Shown: positions 4,938-6,260 of the stretch, piece after piece
Position numbering within the stretch: the first letter of the stretch is position 1
Layout of the letters: every line of letters begins with the position of its first letter
Assembly: GCA_028697515.1 (NCBI GenBank)
Contig: JAQVEY010000150.1
Span: 1 to 6,260, forward strand
Reading direction: 5' to 3'
DNA: 6,260 nt
Source of the DNA: Bacteroidales bacterium
Lineage (GTDB): Bacteria; Bacteroidota; Bacteroidia; Bacteroidales; ML635J-15
Notes under the pieces: model-generated
Database searches by the model: none
Seen by the model: the letters and a program-made list of their open reading frames with translations, nothing else
What the model was told of the DNA's origin: nothing
Translations under genes and position numbers: made by a program

Positions 4938-6026
4938 TTAAGAGAGTTTTTGTTTTAATTTTACAAAATACAGAAACAATTTGTTTATCTTGGAGGTGTA
5001 TCTTTCGTATTTTAACGGTCTTATTTTGACTATATCACCCATTTGCTTCTCTGATATATCAAACAAACTGAGAATATCGTTATAATTAGCCGGTCTTAAG
5101 TCCAGCATATCAGATTCGTAGAGCTGTAAGGCTTTTTCTCTACTAATTTCTCCACTTCTGACCATATTACTATATTGACAAATATGCCTTTCATAACCAT
5201 AAATAGAATGTCTAACGTAATTAGTAAAAGGTTCGGCAATACAATCGAAATGTTTAGTAAAGTCCTTATTAAAGTCTTCCTGCCAGCCCAATTCTCTAGC
5301 AATAATCTCTCCCATTTCTTTATCGGTAGGGTTATCAATATAAAATAAAGGACGAACTTCAAGTCCGATTTTCCCTGATTTCTTTTTTATAAAGGTATTA
5401 AAATCATTTCGTGAAGGTAGAACAAGATATTTGTTTATTTCATCAGTTTTTAATTCAGAAACATCCTTTAAAATGTGTTTAAACCTCGAAATATCTTGAA
5501 TAGAATCAGGCACAAAAGAATCTTCCTCGAGGGGAGATGTTCCGTATAATATTAATGGTGTTTTATAATCCTGTGCTGTCTTTAAAATATATGATATTGT
5601 TGCGATATCACATGCCCCGCATATATCACCTGATTTTAACAACATATTACGATAGACTTTTTTCTGAATCACAGGGTCTGTTTTGCACCATATATGTTTA
5701 ACACCTGTAATTTTTAATGCTCTTTCAATATTATCAAGTGCAGTTTGGCTAAACAGACCATTATCGTATGTCATCGCCAGAACCTTCAGCTTATACACTT
5801 TTGTTGCCAGATAAAGAATATATGTACTATCCTTACCCCCGCTTAAAGGGACAAGAGCATCAAATTCGGCATTTTTAGCTTTTGCTTTATCAAATATTTC
5901 GATTAGTTTATCCTCACCGAAAGGAGAAAAAGTCCTTTTACCTGTACACAACGAACATTCCCCCTTATCATTAAATTTTATTCCGGGATATTTATCATTT
6001 AAAATACAAGAAGTACAGATAGTCAT
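4938..6026 (-). CDS. PP-loop ATPase, N-acetyl sugar amidotransferase / adenine nucleotide alpha-hydrolase-like
   Basis: A cytoplasmic protein of 362 residues. The PP-loop SGGKDS (62-67) binds ATP and activates a substrate by adenylation, and TYDNG (86-90) is the second strand of the fold. The N-terminus has C4-x2-C7 and C24-x2-C27 around PGIKFNDKGEC, a zinc-ribbon-like start found in WbpG/PseA-type sugar amidotransferases. GDICGACDIATISYI (133-147) gives another CxxC pair (C136, C139) near the presumed active site, comparable to the CxxC of amidotransferases and of thiolation enzymes. It may therefore transfer nitrogen or sulfur; the substrate cannot be told, and no sugar-synthesis gene is visible nearby. 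ATG 6026 puts the first cysteine at residue 4, as in relatives. It lies upstream of the DUF134 promoter on the same strand, 146 bases away, and is probably a separate unit. Confidence 0.82.
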   Translation of the reverse strand: MTICTSCILNDKYPGIKFNDKGECSLCTGKRTFSPFGEDKLIEIFDKAKAKNAEFDALVPLSGGKDSTYILYLATKVYKLKVLAMTYDNGLFSQTALDNIERALKITGVKHIWCKTDPVIQKKVYRNMLLKSGDICGACDIATISYILKTAQDYKTPLILYGTSPLEEDSFVPDSIQDISRFKHILKDVSELKTDEINKYLVLPSRNDFNTFIKKKSGKIGLEVRPLFYIDNPTDKEMGEIIARELGWQEDFNKDFTKHFDCIAEPFTNYVRHSIYGYERHICQYSNMVRSGEISREKALQLYESDMLDLRPANYNDILSLFDISEKQMGDIVKIRPLKYERYTSKINKLFLYFVKLKQKLS

Positions 6027-6045
6027 AAAAGAAGTTTTTTATTGG

Positions 6046-6076
6046 CAAAAATAAGAAAATGTAAATTCATTTGAAA
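6046..6076 (-). promoter_or_regulatory. Possible Bacteroidota-type promoter of the PP-loop ATPase gene
   Basis: TATTTTTG (6053-6046) matches TAnnTTTG, and TTTC (6076-6073) lies 19 nt upstream with one mismatch to the -33 TTTG. The -7 box ends 19 nt before the ATG at 6026, close to the geometry of the DUF134 promoter. The surroundings are AT-rich, so a chance match is possible. Confidence 0.4.
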
Positions 6077-6138
6077 TATTAGGTAAATAACTTTACTTTT
6101 TTTCACAAGTAACAATACAGAAATCTATATTAGGTAAA
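6076..6138. repeat. Pair of 12-bp direct repeats in the spacer upstream of the PP-loop gene
   Basis: ATATTAGGTAAA occurs at 6076-6087 and again at 6127-6138, 51 bp apart start to start, about five helical turns. The first copy touches the -33 region of the possible promoter. They could be paired protein-binding sites or chance in AT-rich DNA. The rest of the 6027-6166 spacer holds no gene that I can see. Confidence 0.4.
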
Positions 6139-6166
6139 CAAAAATTTTGTTCAGGATATTTTACTA

Positions 6167-6260
6167 TTAACGGACTATTTCAAATTTAAATGTCTGAGTC
6201 GTAGTGTTAGTTCTTATTTCCATTAAATACATACCGGGTTGAAAGTCTTTTGTACTAATG
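6167..6260 (-). CDS. C-terminal end of a protein with a probable T9SS (Por) sorting domain, partial
   Basis: Only the last 30 codons and the TAA stop (6169-6167) are in the window; the gene enters from the right edge. The residues end with GMYLMEIRTNTTTQ and then TFKFEIVR. The pattern 'PGMYL(M)xIxT...xxxKFxIVR' is that of the C-terminal type A sorting domain of proteins exported by the type IX secretion system of Bacteroidota, where the tail directs secretion and attachment to the cell surface and ends in a short beta strand with a basic residue. What the rest of the protein does cannot be seen. It is probably unrelated to the metal-cluster operon. Confidence 0.72.
   Translation of the reverse strand, partial: ISTKDFQPGMYLMEIRTNTTTQTFKFEIVR

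Noticed and set aside
4924..4941. TTAAGA/TCTTAA inverted repeat at the end of the PP-loop gene as a terminator
   Set aside because: The stem is only six AT-rich base pairs, it includes the stop codon, and no T run follows directly.
5096..5362. Minus-strand open frame of 88 codons inside the PP-loop ATPase gene
   Set aside because: It is an alternative frame of a gene with clear motifs and shows no domain of its own.
6137..6151. AACAAAAATTTTGTT as a terminator of the T9SS-tail gene
   Set aside because: It is almost wholly A/T with no room for a loop and no following T run; chance is likely in this spacer.

Overview
The window most likely comes from an anaerobic member of the Bacteroidota. 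The evidence is an AT-rich genome, mostly no Shine-Dalgarno sequences, promoters of the Bacteroidota type (TTTG, about 20 nt, TAnnTTTG), and at the right edge the last 30 codons of a protein ending in what looks like a type IX secretion (Por) C-terminal sorting domain. All recognised genes lie on the minus strand, so the window reads biologically from position 6260 down to 1.

Right part (6260 to 4938): the tail of a probable T9SS-sorted protein, a short AT-rich spacer, then a 362-residue PP-loop ATPase. The PP-loop protein has an N-terminal CxxC...CxxC cluster and resembles the N-acetyl sugar amidotransferase/adenine nucleotide alpha-hydrolase group.

Main part (4845 to 1): a compact gene set headed by a DUF134 (UPF0251) regulator with zinc-ribbon tails. 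It is followed by a NifX/NifB-like iron-molybdenum cofactor-binding protein, a tiny Gly/Arg-rich DUF5320 protein, a second NifX-like protein with a His/Cys-rich tail, a DUF89 metal-dependent phosphatase-like protein, two consecutive MinD/Mrp-type ATPases that each carry an inserted 2x[4Fe-4S] ferredoxin domain, a small CoA-binding (Rossmann) protein, and the N-terminal part of a CobO/BtuR-type corrinoid adenosyltransferase that runs off the left edge. The last six genes are tightly packed and four of their junctions overlap. The set resembles the 'orange protein' (ORP)/MinD gene neighbourhoods of anaerobes, which assemble or handle Mo/Fe/S clusters. No nitrogenase gene is visible.

The strongest regulatory signal is a perfect 16-bp palindrome, ATGAACATATGTTCAT. 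It fills the spacer between the -33 and -7 elements of the promoter in front of the DUF134 gene and abuts the -7 box, as expected for an operator through which DUF134 may control its own operon. A second control point may be a long-loop hairpin followed by a T run between the DUF5320 gene and the second NifX-like gene.

Functions are inferred from motifs and gene order only. The biochemical role of the whole cluster is not established by the sequence.
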